Assembly: GCA_003862155.1 (NCBI GenBank)
Contig: QOUV01000001.1
Location: forward strand, 113,006 to 177,005
Direction of reading: 5' to 3'
Origin: Lachnospiraceae bacterium
GTDB lineage: Bacteria > Bacillota > Clostridia > Lachnospirales > Lachnospiraceae
Length of the DNA stretch: 64,000 nt
A program made the position numbers and the translations under genes. Below are positions 45,468 to 53,161 of the stretch, in pieces (position 1 is the stretch's first letter; each line of letters opens with the position of its first letter). Under the pieces are notes generated by a model, which saw only the letters and a list, made by a program, of their open reading frames with translations, was not told where the DNA came from and searched no databases.

Positions 45468-46628
45468 ATGCAGGATGTAAAAAATCAAAAATTAAAGTCG
45501 ACTGTGACCGAACGCAGAAGACACACGAGAAATTCTATATACAGGTTTATTTACAATTCTGCAGAGCCGGTGAGCAGGCAGGAGATATCTGGCTCTCTTA
45601 ACATTTCTCTTCCGACTGTACACCAGAACATCACAGAACTTCTGAATGCAGACCTCATCAGAGCCGGCGAGATAAAGCAGTCGACCGGCGGACGCCCGCC
45701 GATCGGCTATGAGGTAAATCCCGGTGTAAGGTACTCTCTCGGCATCAATATTTCCTCAAACCATTTCAGATTCTGGGCAGGCAACCTGAAACAGCAGGAG
45801 ATTGCCTATAAAAGCATCCGGATTCCAAACGCAGCGCTCGACGAGATAGACAGCGATGCCCTGATGAAAGATATGGATGCATTTTTTAAGGAGTCGAAGA
45901 TCCCATATGACAGGCTTCTCGGTATAAGCATCGCTATCCCTGGTATTTTCGATCCGAAGAGTGAAACGATCGTACTCTCTCCAACTCTCAAGTTAAAGAA
46001 CTTCAACCTATCCGATTTTATCAAGAAATCCAACCTTCCGGTCTGTGTAATGAACGACTCGACCTGCGCTGGTTTTGAAGAGAGAAGGATAAGGGAGACT
46101 ACCGGTCAGTCGAAGGATTTCGTATATCTTCTCGTAGAAAACGGCGTCGGCGGATCAGCCTTTATCGACGGAAAACAGCTCCGCGGAAAGACCGGGCACA
46201 GCTGCGAATTCGGTCACATGCGCATCGTGCCCGATGGCCGAATGTGCAACTGCGGTCAGAGAGGCTGCCTTGAAGCCTACTGCTCTGCCCTGCGTATCAC
46301 AAGGGATCTCGGCATCTCACTCGACCAGTTTTTCGATGAGTTGAACAAAGAGCACGGCAAGGGTCCAAGGACCGCACTTTTCTACGATATATTGTACCAC
46401 CTGGCAATCGGCATAATAAACCTGCGCATGGCTTTCGACTGCGATATTGTGATCGGCGGCATCATGGCTGACTATATGGGTCCATACCTGGATTATCTCA
46501 AAGAAGAGGTCGGGCGGCTCGATCCATTCGGCGATAAAGTCGACTATCTGACGATAGCAAGTTCCTCGAAGGCTGCTATAAAAGGTGCCGCCTGGTATCA
46601 TGTATCGAAATTCTTAAATCAGATCTGA
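45468..46628 (+). CDS. ROK family transcriptional regulator (second of a tandem pair)
   Basis: 386 residues, the same length as its neighbour. Helix-turn-helix is nearly identical (SRQEISGSLNISLPTVHQNI), the ROK zinc motif CNCGQRGCLEAY is kept, and the whole chain aligns without large gaps. Differences concentrate in the sugar-binding domain, so the two may sense different sugars at the same operator. It has its own GAGGG site 35 bp after the first copy. Its 3' end overlaps the convergent nitrogenase-like gene by 10 bp at a palindromic CAGATCTG, with no terminator between. Confidence 0.92.
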   Translation: MQDVKNQKLKSTVTERRRHTRNSIYRFIYNSAEPVSRQEISGSLNISLPTVHQNITELLNADLIRAGEIKQSTGGRPPIGYEVNPGVRYSLGINISSNHFRFWAGNLKQQEIAYKSIRIPNAALDEIDSDALMKDMDAFFKESKIPYDRLLGISIAIPGIFDPKSETIVLSPTLKLKNFNLSDFIKKSNLPVCVMNDSTCAGFEERRIRETTGQSKDFVYLLVENGVGGSAFIDGKQLRGKTGHSCEFGHMRIVPDGRMCNCGQRGCLEAYCSALRITRDLGISLDQFFDELNKEHGKGPRTALFYDILYHLAIGIINLRMAFDCDIVIGGIMADYMGPYLDYLKEEVGRLDPFGDKVDYLTIASSSKAAIKGAAWYHVSKFLNQI

Positions 46629-48397
46629 TCCGGAAATATGCTCTTTAATGCGCGCTTCGCCTTGTCAACGCCCTTTTCACGGCTCTCCATACCGTTTGTA
46701 TTTACAGCCGCTACGGGAATTCCAGTCTGCTTCTCGAGTTCTCTCTTTAGTCCGGCGTAGTCAGTTCCGATAGTAGAAGGAACAGGGGTCCCTATCAATG
46801 TGATAAATGAAGGATGCAGCAGTTCTGCTGCATCTTTTATTTTTCTAATAAGTTCTCTGTCGCGGCCCATTATGGCATCCATATCTCTTAAGCCCGCAGA
46901 AAATATCACAGCCTTCTGGCTGAACCATCGCGGTTCATCAAAACCACAGATATTTCCGGTACATCCGCCTGCATCTATTATTACAGTAAGCGAATCCATT
47001 GGAAAAACTACAGAAACAGCCCCCGACTGGTCGGTTATCATATCTGGATTTCTGACCTTGTTATTTTCCTGATATTTCTCAAGTTTTAAGGGATTCGAAT
47101 CAGAGATTTCCTTAAAAAATCCCTGGAGAGCTGAGAATCCAAATGGCTGTCTGTCGCTGTTAAAGGATATCTTATTCGTATTCTGATCCCGGTAATACCA
47201 GCAGGCATCCTTTCCGATACAGATGTCTGCATCTGGGTCTGGTCGAAATCCTACCATTGAAGGATGCTGATTAAAAAAGAACTTCGTATTCGGATTCTTC
47301 TCTGCGATATGAAGGATATACCAGGCATCTCTTGGCGCCAGAGCGCAGAAAACTTCAGAAACATCAAAACCATATTCCAGCAGAGCCAGCGCGAGTTCTG
47401 CCGGAATGGCATTCTCACACTCACCGATTGAAAAATTAAAATCACCTGACGGAATATGCGGCTCGTATTCCTTTTGAAGTTTATCAACTATTCCGGAGTC
47501 TGTTCCCAGAGCTCTGCAGAACGCAGTGTACTGCGAGCTTATCCTGTCAGCCCCATAGAATCTCTGCAATTCAATATATCCGATTCCAAGCTTCTCCTGC
47601 ATATCAGCGGCTGCAGCCCTGGCATCCTGATCTATTACGATATTAAACCCGGCATCAGCCATTTCCTTGAATTCTTCAAAGGTTTTGCAGTCAGAGAGAG
47701 TCCGTATCTTAGTGATCCCTGCAGGAAAAAGGATCTCTTCCAGCTCTTCTCTGCACTCCTTTGTAATTCCTCCGAGACTTCCAAGGACATTTACCGCATG
47801 CGGATTTCTCTCTCTTTTTTCAAGGAGAGAGAATATGCTCCTTCTGACCTGCACCATCGGAGGGTTCATGCCCTCCCGTGTAAGCGCATACATCGGAGCC
47901 GGGACAACTCTGATCCCTGTTTTTTTTTCACAGGCCGCCGCCACATAATCCATATCCGTGCCAAGGAGCGCATCTACACAGGTAAAGACCAGCATTACCG
48001 CCTTTGGCTTCGGAAATCCCGCACCAGTCCTTTCATCTACAGCAGTCTGTGCCTCGTCCGGAATCCTCTTTATATACCTTCCGGTCACGAGGTCTGTCTC
48101 ACTTAATTCCATGAAAAAAATACGGTCATTGAGCTCCCTTCCTCCCGGCAGGTCTGTACTCATATGACCACAGCAACGCGGAGAGACTATAAGCTCGATC
48201 GATTCCGGAAGGCAGAGCGCGGCCCGCTTAACGCCAAAGCCCTCGGCTCCCGGCGAATTGAATGCGAGTGTAGCAGGAGACGAATAGACAAGAGTATGAC
48301 CGCTCTTAAAGTCGTCAGGTATCCAGTCAGATGGATCCGCTTCAATCCTCCTGGCTAAGTCCTCTGCCGTATAGTATTCCGCTTCAACTTCTCTCAT
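46619..48397 (-). CDS. Fused nitrogenase component 1-like protein
   Basis: 592 residues. The first about 430 residues form one component 1-like unit with Cys62, Cys75/76 (SPRCCGHM), a DLVTGRYIKRIPDEA segment and FTCVDALLGTDMDYV (Cys140), matching the order of NifD-family motifs (PRgC, e.D.V.G, ttC..iG.D). From about 455 a second, truncated unit begins: TVIIDAGGCTGNICGFDEPR, RDMDAIMGRDRELI and LIGTPVPSTIGTDYAGLKRE repeat the same N-terminal motif order. So it looks like a NifD-like plus NifK-like N-domain fusion. It lies 17 bp after the NifH-like gene. No homologue of NifB or standard DK is near, so N2 fixation is unlikely; the substrate is unknown. Confidence 0.75.
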   Translation of the reverse strand: MREVEAEYYTAEDLARRIEADPSDWIPDDFKSGHTLVYSSPATLAFNSPGAEGFGVKRAALCLPESIELIVSPRCCGHMSTDLPGGRELNDRIFFMELSETDLVTGRYIKRIPDEAQTAVDERTGAGFPKPKAVMLVFTCVDALLGTDMDYVAAACEKKTGIRVVPAPMYALTREGMNPPMVQVRRSIFSLLEKRERNPHAVNVLGSLGGITKECREELEEILFPAGITKIRTLSDCKTFEEFKEMADAGFNIVIDQDARAAAADMQEKLGIGYIELQRFYGADRISSQYTAFCRALGTDSGIVDKLQKEYEPHIPSGDFNFSIGECENAIPAELALALLEYGFDVSEVFCALAPRDAWYILHIAEKNPNTKFFFNQHPSMVGFRPDPDADICIGKDACWYYRDQNTNKISFNSDRQPFGFSALQGFFKEISDSNPLKLEKYQENNKVRNPDMITDQSGAVSVVFPMDSLTVIIDAGGCTGNICGFDEPRWFSQKAVIFSAGLRDMDAIMGRDRELIRKIKDAAELLHPSFITLIGTPVPSTIGTDYAGLKRELEKQTGIPVAAVNTNGMESREKGVDKAKRALKSIFPDQI

Positions 48398-48414
48398 CGA
48401 TAAGCCTCTCTGTC

Positions 48415-49167
48415 TCAGTCTCTTTTGTCAATAAGTTTCTCTGCCAGTTCGATAAATTTCCTGCTGATTCGAAGCTCGGGGTCCATCTCTATCACTGTCA
48501 TCCCTTTCTCCTCCGCCCTGTTTATATCGTCGGAGCGCGGTATAGTGCCAAGGACCTGGATTCCCTTTTCATCAGCGAAAGCCTTTACTTTTTCGTCCTC
48601 GTCCGGGACATTTCTCTTGTTTAAAAGAACGCCGCGGACTTTCGCATAGCTTCTGTCCTCGAAATTTTTTACAGCGGTGCAGATGTTGTCTGCAGCGTAG
48701 AGAGACATTTTTTCGCCGGAAGTTACGATCATGACTTCGTCGGCGTAGCCCTCCCTGACCGGGGCGGCAAAGCCTCCGCAGACGACGTCTCCCAATACGT
48801 CGAATAGTATTACATCCGGCTTTATCGTCTCTACTAATTTCAAATCTTTAAGTATTTGAAAGGTCGCAATAATGCCCCTGCCGGCGCACCCAAGGCCAGG
48901 CGTCGGACCACCTGTCTCGATGCAGACTACTCCGCCATAGCCGACTTTCGCTACATCCTCAATGCTCTGCGGGTCCATATCGTCCCGCAGCATATTCATC
49001 ACAGCATTTATAGGCTTTCCACCCAGCAGATTCATAGTCGAATCGGCCTTCGGATCGCAGCCTATCTGAATTACTTTTTTTCCTAAAAAAGAAAAGGCGG
49101 CGGCAAGATTCGACGTCATAGTCGACTTGCCGATGCCACCTTTCCCATATACCGCCAGTTTATACAT
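48415..49167 (-). CDS. NifH-like nitrogenase iron protein homologue
   Basis: 250 residues. The P-loop is [19 protein letters not shown], with the switch region [20 protein letters not shown]. Both cluster-bridging cysteines of NifH are present: in GLGCAGRGI and in DVVCGGF. So it should form a dimer with one [4Fe-4S] and donate electrons coupled to ATP hydrolysis to a component 1 partner, most simply the next gene. It is shorter than NifH (about 275) and ends before the usual C-terminal tail. The ATG at 49167 has GAGG upstream and lies 37 bp after DUF6033-like gene end, without a terminator between. Confidence 0.85.
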   Translation of the reverse strand: MYKLAVYGKGGIGKSTMTSNLAAAFSFLGKKVIQIGCDPKADSTMNLLGGKPINAVMNMLRDDMDPQSIEDVAKVGYGGVVCIETGGPTPGLGCAGRGIIATFQILKDLKLVETIKPDVILFDVLGDVVCGGFAAPVREGYADEVMIVTSGEKMSLYAADNICTAVKNFEDRSYAKVRGVLLNKRNVPDEDEKVKAFADEKGIQVLGTIPRSDDINRAEEKGMTVIEMDPELRISRKFIELAEKLIDKRD

Positions 49168-49204
49168 CAATCCTCGCTATACCAATCTCTGACAAATAAA
49201 ATCA

Positions 49205-50236
49205 TCAGCCATGATAGTCAACAGAGTTGCCTGAGGTGTAGGCATCTGAACCTGAGAGATATCCGGAGACTGCATTGTACAGATCTTCTATCGAATTAGC
49301 ATAAATGGTCTTCGTACCATACATGTCCCATGGAGTAACCTCACCGGTATCGCTGCTGCCGGGGTTCTTCTCAACGTATGTGAAGTCATCATCTGAATCC
49401 GAAGACCGATCGGCCGCTTTCGTATCTGCAGTCGTCTGCGTCTTCGTATCTTTGGCTGCATCTGTCTTCGTATCTGTGGACTTCTGGTCTGCTGTCCCTG
49501 TCCTGGATTTCTCCGCCTTTTCGGCTTTCTTCTCCTCTGCCTTCTTCTCAGCGGCCTTCTTCGCTGACTTCTTTGCAGCTTCCTTAGCTGCAGCCTTCTT
49601 AGCAGCCTGTCTCTTCTGTAAAGCCTCGTTGCTGACCTTATTCTGATCGCGGACGGTGGCAAAGAACCTAACCATACCGTTGTCCTCGACCTGCATTCCA
49701 ACACCCTTCAGAACGTCTTTTCCAAGCTTGGATTCGAGGTCCTTGCTGATGCCGTCGAGCTGCTTTGCAGAGTTTTCAATGATGTTCTCGTACTTCTTGG
49801 CGTACTCCGGATCTGCAGCCATCTGCTCGATCTTGTCCTCATTTATAAGTACTGTCTTCTTATTCGGAGAAGCATAGGCCGCAGCATTCGCCTGGGCGTT
49901 CGCCTTCTGGTCCTCTGAAACGAGTACGAAGTCCATATTCGAGAACTTCTTCTTCAGAGTCTCGTAGTAAGCAGCTGCCTTCTTCGAAAGAGTCGGCTTT
50001 CCGACAGTCTTGCCATTCGTGTAAACAGCCTCGTCGCTGTCAGACTTCTCTGTCGTATCCTTCTTCTCTGTAACCTTCTTCTCGAGGTCTGAAGCCCATG
50101 CGCTCTTGTTCGAAATCTCTGCTGTCTGCCGCGCATCAGTCTCAGTCTTCTTCGTCTCTGACTTGTCGGCTTTCTTCGCCTGAGTCTTGTTGTAAAGTGG
50201 ATTTATTCCGCCAAATCCAACTGAACCTATTGCCAT
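49205..50236 (-). CDS. Lys/Ala/Glu-rich protein, DUF6033-like
   Basis: 343 residues. It begins MAIGSVGFGGINPLYNKTQA, the typical opening I associate with DUF6033 proteins of Lachnospiraceae; function unknown. A central globular part (residues about 90-210, AAYYETLKKKFSNMDFVLVS, KNKKTVLINEDKIEQ) is followed by a highly charged Lys/Ala/Glu coiled or repeat-like tract (about 225-300) and an acidic/Ser tail. No signal peptide is visible. The start at 50236 has AAGGAGG 8 bp upstream. A sigma-28-type promoter lies 84-110 bp upstream, so it probably belongs to the flagellar regulon. Confidence 0.72.
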   Translation of the reverse strand: MAIGSVGFGGINPLYNKTQAKKADKSETKKTETDARQTAEISNKSAWASDLEKKVTEKKDTTEKSDSDEAVYTNGKTVGKPTLSKKAAAYYETLKKKFSNMDFVLVSEDQKANAQANAAAYASPNKKTVLINEDKIEQMAADPEYAKKYENIIENSAKQLDGISKDLESKLGKDVLKGVGMQVEDNGMVRFFATVRDQNKVSNEALQKRQAAKKAAAKEAAKKSAKKAAEKKAEEKKAEKAEKSRTGTADQKSTDTKTDAAKDTKTQTTADTKAADRSSDSDDDFTYVEKNPGSSDTGEVTPWDMYGTKTIYANSIEDLYNAVSGYLSGSDAYTSGNSVDYHG

Positions 50237-50319
50237 AATCCGTACCTCCTTGTGAATATATGACTGTAAAATATGAATTCGTGCCGCATCCGTGATGGCA
50301 CAATACAATTCTAATTTCT

Positions 50320-50346
50320 ATATCGGTTCCGGTGTTAAATTTCTTA
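50320..50346 (-). promoter_or_regulatory. Sigma-28-type promoter for the DUF6033-like gene
   Basis: Minus strand TAAG (50343-50346), exactly 15 bases, then ACCGATAT (50320-50327), close to the Firmicutes consensus TAAA-N15-GCCGATAT (10 of 12). It lies in the gap after the MATE gene. Confidence 0.68.
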
Positions 50347-50367
50347 ACCACCTTTTAAATCATGTTT

Positions 50368-51747
50368 TTATGAAGGCATAACCGCTGGTCTTCCCTTTTC
50401 CGCCTTAAGTCTCTTCGCTATCTTCCCTGTGACATAGATGCAGATCAGCGCCGAATAGGCCGTCGCAAAAATCCAGGCTATCGGATCTGTAAAGCAGATG
50501 ACCCTGTAGCCGCTGAGCGGTACGAATCCGATTACTGTCACAGAGCGCGCCACCATCTCGGTAACACCAGATACGATCGCCAGATTTGAGTAGCCTAGTG
50601 CCTGAACCGCAAGCCTTACTACATTTAAAATGCCGAGAAGCCAGAAGAAGATCCCGTTGTATCTGAGCAGCTCAGCCGAAGCATCGAGGATCTGCGATGT
50701 TTTGGCTCCGGTATCTGAGATAAGCGCCATCGACATATATCTTCCGAAAAATATCAGGACAAGCCCTATCAGAATACCGTAACTTACGCCAAGCACAACG
50801 CCCTGTCTGATGCCTTTTTTGATCCTGTCTCCATTTCTCGCGCCGTAGTTCTGCCCGACGAAAGTCGATACGGCAGAGGCCACAGCATCAAACGGGCACA
50901 TCGCCATCTGCTTTATCCTGTACGCAGCCGAGAAAGCCGAAGTGTAGACGGCTCCGAGCGAATTGTTTCCGGACTGCTCGACCATCGAGCCGATCGCTGT
51001 GATAGAATACTGCAGTCCCATCGGAAGTCCGATGTAAAGAAGTTTCAGCGCCTTCTTTTTATCGAAGCCCTTCTCCTCTTCCTGAATAGTCAGTATTTTA
51101 AACTTCTTTTTCTGATAAAAATAACAGAGAAGCGCTGAAACCGCCTGAGATGCGATCGTAGCGAGTGCTGCTCCCGGAACCCCGAGATGCAGTACAAGGA
51201 TGCAGAAGAGATCCAGGAAAATATTCAGCACTGCGCTGAACAGCAGGAAAATAAACGGCGTCGTCGAGTCCCCGACTGCGCGAAGAACTGACGACAGCAG
51301 GTTGTAGGCGAGAGTCGCCGGAATCCCTAAAAAGATTATCAAAAGATACCAGTAAGCATCATGATAAATAGACTTCGGAGTCTTAAGAAGCATAAGGATC
51401 GGATTGCAGAGAAGCGCCGTCAGTGCCGTGATAACTACCATCATAATTGCGGTAAGAACCCAGCTGTTATAAATGAATCGTCTCATATTTTTCAGGTCGT
51501 TGGCGCCGAATCTCTGCGCCACAGGCACTCCGAACCCGATACATGTGCCAATGCAAAGCCCGAGCACCAGAAACTGTACAGAACTGCTCGCTCCGACGGC
51601 TCCAAGGGCATCGGCTCCGAGCGTCCGCCCTACGATCATCGCATCTATGAAATTGTACGTCTGCTGGACTATATTGCCGAGCAGGAGAGGAATTGAAAAT
51701 TTAACGATCTGTGGAAGGATGGCACCTTCCGTCATGCTCTTTGTCAT
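50368..51747 (-). CDS. MATE family efflux transporter (second)
   Basis: 459 residues with about twelve hydrophobic segments in two halves, typical MATE antiporter. The first helix holds PLLLGNIVQQTYNFIDAMIV and the loop GRTLGADALGAVGASS; the sixth-seventh region has SSVLRAVGDSTTPFIFLLFS, and the second half starts LPMGLQYSITAIGSMVEQSG. It belongs to the DinF/NorM-like Clostridial group and is only distantly related to the MATE at 24.6 kb. The start at 51747 has GGAGG about 11 bp upstream; a longer frame to 51786 lacks a site. The substrate is unknown. Confidence 0.9.
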   Translation of the reverse strand: MTKSMTEGAILPQIVKFSIPLLLGNIVQQTYNFIDAMIVGRTLGADALGAVGASSSVQFLVLGLCIGTCIGFGVPVAQRFGANDLKNMRRFIYNSWVLTAIMMVVITALTALLCNPILMLLKTPKSIYHDAYWYLLIIFLGIPATLAYNLLSSVLRAVGDSTTPFIFLLFSAVLNIFLDLFCILVLHLGVPGAALATIASQAVSALLCYFYQKKKFKILTIQEEEKGFDKKKALKLLYIGLPMGLQYSITAIGSMVEQSGNNSLGAVYTSAFSAAYRIKQMAMCPFDAVASAVSTFVGQNYGARNGDRIKKGIRQGVVLGVSYGILIGLVLIFFGRYMSMALISDTGAKTSQILDASAELLRYNGIFFWLLGILNVVRLAVQALGYSNLAIVSGVTEMVARSVTVIGFVPLSGYRVICFTDPIAWIFATAYSALICIYVTGKIAKRLKAEKGRPAVMPS

Positions 51748-51831
51748 AAAAAAATAAACCTCCGTACAGAATGAAATGCCATTCAATATTACAGAGATTT
51801 ATGATAAGCGTCAAGAACGTATTCAATAAAA

Positions 51832-51903
51832 AGCAAGCGACGGGAGTCGGACCCGCATCCTTAGCTTGGGAAGCTGATATAATAACCGTTATACGACGCC
51901 TGC
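51832..51903 (-). tRNA. tRNA-Gly (CCC anticodon)
   Basis: Acceptor GCAGGCG / CGCTTGC (one G-U pair), D-arm with AACGGTTAT, anticodon loop TTCCCAA, T-arm GCGGG-TCCGACT-CCCGT. The anticodon stem has one C-A mismatch. CCA is not encoded. It is the third of a tRNA cluster. Confidence 0.85.
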
Positions 51904-51923
51904 ATAAATTATGATATCAAAAA

Positions 51924-51994
51924 AGCAGGTGATGAGAATCGAACTCACGTATCCAGCTTGGAAGGCTGGTGTTCTACCATTGAACTACACCTGC
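51924..51994 (-). tRNA. tRNA-Gly (UCC anticodon)
   Basis: Acceptor GCAGGTG / CACCTGC, D-arm GTTCAATGGTAGAAC, anticodon loop CTTCCAA in a CCAGC/GCTGG stem, T-loop TTCGATT. All stems pair fully. CCA is not encoded. Confidence 0.96.
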
Positions 51995-51995
51995 G

Positions 51996-52068
51996 TGCCC
52001 AGTTCCGGAATCGAACCAGAGACACGGGGATTTTCAGTCCCCTGCTCTACCAACTGAGCTAACTGGGC
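51996..52068 (-). tRNA. tRNA-Phe (GAA anticodon)
   Basis: Acceptor GCCCAGT / ACTGGGC plus A discriminator, D-arm AGCTCAGTTGGTAGAGC, anticodon stem-loop GGGGA-CTGAAAA-TCCCC, T-loop TTCGATT. It is the first gene of the three-tRNA cluster on the minus strand. Confidence 0.97.
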
Positions 52069-52134
52069 ATGTCCGCCTTAGTCACGAACAAATGATATTT
52101 TATAGTATTTGGCCGTTTAAGTCAAGCAGAAATT

Positions 52135-52980
52135 TTAAACTAAATAGACTTTCATTCTGTGTGTGACCCGTTTCTCAGCAGGTGGAAGTTCCATATAGTC
52201 TTCACCGTATTTGCCGCACAGGTACTCGTTGGCTGCCTCGGTCACATAGAATTCCGTATCCTCGAACGGGACCTTTCTGAATCTTTTGATATCTTCAGCG
52301 TGGACCCTCTCGCCCATCCCGCCTGTGACACAGGTGATTGAGCCAATGAATTTCGCGGTGTCGTAGTCAGCCACGGACTTAGCCCATGAGCAGAAAGAGT
52401 GCACTATTCTCTTATTTCCCCTGATCCTCTCAAAGAGTACAACGGGCGTCTTCAAAATTTTCTTTGCAAGGGTCGTGCCATGAAAGCACTTGGCTCTCGA
52501 ATTCAGCACGTGGAAAAGATACCTCTGTCCCTTCTTTACCACCTGCCTGCACTCTTCGTCAGTATCACCCCAGCCGTCATACGGAAAAATATCCAGAAAA
52601 AGATGCAGGTTCTGATACTTCTCTGCCAGATATTCTGAGGTCGCACGATCGAGTTCAGTATGAAGGTCCATGAAATTGGCATACGGAATCGAAAGTGTCC
52701 CGCGGTCCCCGGAACGAAGATCGAATCCCTCACCTATAGGCTCCTTCTCTGCAAGGTCTAAAAGCCTCTCATAGTCAGGCCTTGGCATCCCTATATCGAC
52801 ATCATCATCCCACGGGATAAAGCCGTGGTGCCTTATAGCCCCGAGCAGAGTTCCTCCGACCAGGTAATATTTCAGACCGTGCTCTTCGCAGTAGCCCGTA
52901 AAGACCTTCATCATATAGAGAAGACGGGCGTGTATTTCTTCAAGCGACATCGGCTTGCGTGTATTATTTTTTTCTGTCAT
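52135..52980 (-). CDS. LicD family phosphotransferase
   Basis: 281 residues. The family hallmark is here: YYLVGGTLLGAIRHHGFIPW followed by DDDVDIGMPRPDYERL (residues about 40-75), the nucleotidyltransferase-type metal site. LicD enzymes attach phosphocholine or other phospho-groups to teichoic acid, capsule or other glycans. The C-terminal part (FRKVPFEDTEFYVTEAANEY, then LCGKYGEDYMELPP) is also typical. It stands alone with no glycan cluster around it, so the acceptor is unknown. The ribosome binding site is weak (AGAAAG). Confidence 0.92.
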   Translation of the reverse strand: MTEKNNTRKPMSLEEIHARLLYMMKVFTGYCEEHGLKYYLVGGTLLGAIRHHGFIPWDDDVDIGMPRPDYERLLDLAEKEPIGEGFDLRSGDRGTLSIPYANFMDLHTELDRATSEYLAEKYQNLHLFLDIFPYDGWGDTDEECRQVVKKGQRYLFHVLNSRAKCFHGTTLAKKILKTPVVLFERIRGNKRIVHSFCSWAKSVADYDTAKFIGSITCVTGGMGERVHAEDIKRFRKVPFEDTEFYVTEAANEYLCGKYGEDYMELPPAEKRVTHRMKVYLV

Positions 52981-53085
52981 AATTGCAGTCTTTCTAAAAA
53001 ATCCTTATTTTTTTAAACATCCATACTTTATATGAAAAGTCCGGGATTGTAAAGTGTCTTAGTAAAGAATTAACTTTTTATAGTA

Positions 53086-53115
53086 TTGTCACTAGTACTG
53101 TTCTAGTGGTAAAAT
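53086..53115 (+). promoter_or_regulatory. Promoter with an inverted repeat in the spacer, upstream of the EAL gene
   Basis: TTGTCA (53086-53091), 18-bp spacer, TAAAAT (53110-53115). The spacer holds CACTAG-tactgtt-CTAGTG (53090-53108), a perfect 6-bp inverted repeat in the position of a repressor operator. Confidence 0.58.
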
Positions 53116-53161
53116 AAAGAAGTGGGCTGTAACAAATAAACTTTACAGTTTTTATGAAAGC

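Noticed and set aside
27385..49167. A nitrogen-fixation (nif) cluster
   Set aside because: NifB, NifDK, NifEN, NifV and Mo transport genes are absent. The two component 1-like proteins lack recognisable cofactor ligands of NifD, so diazotrophy is not supported.
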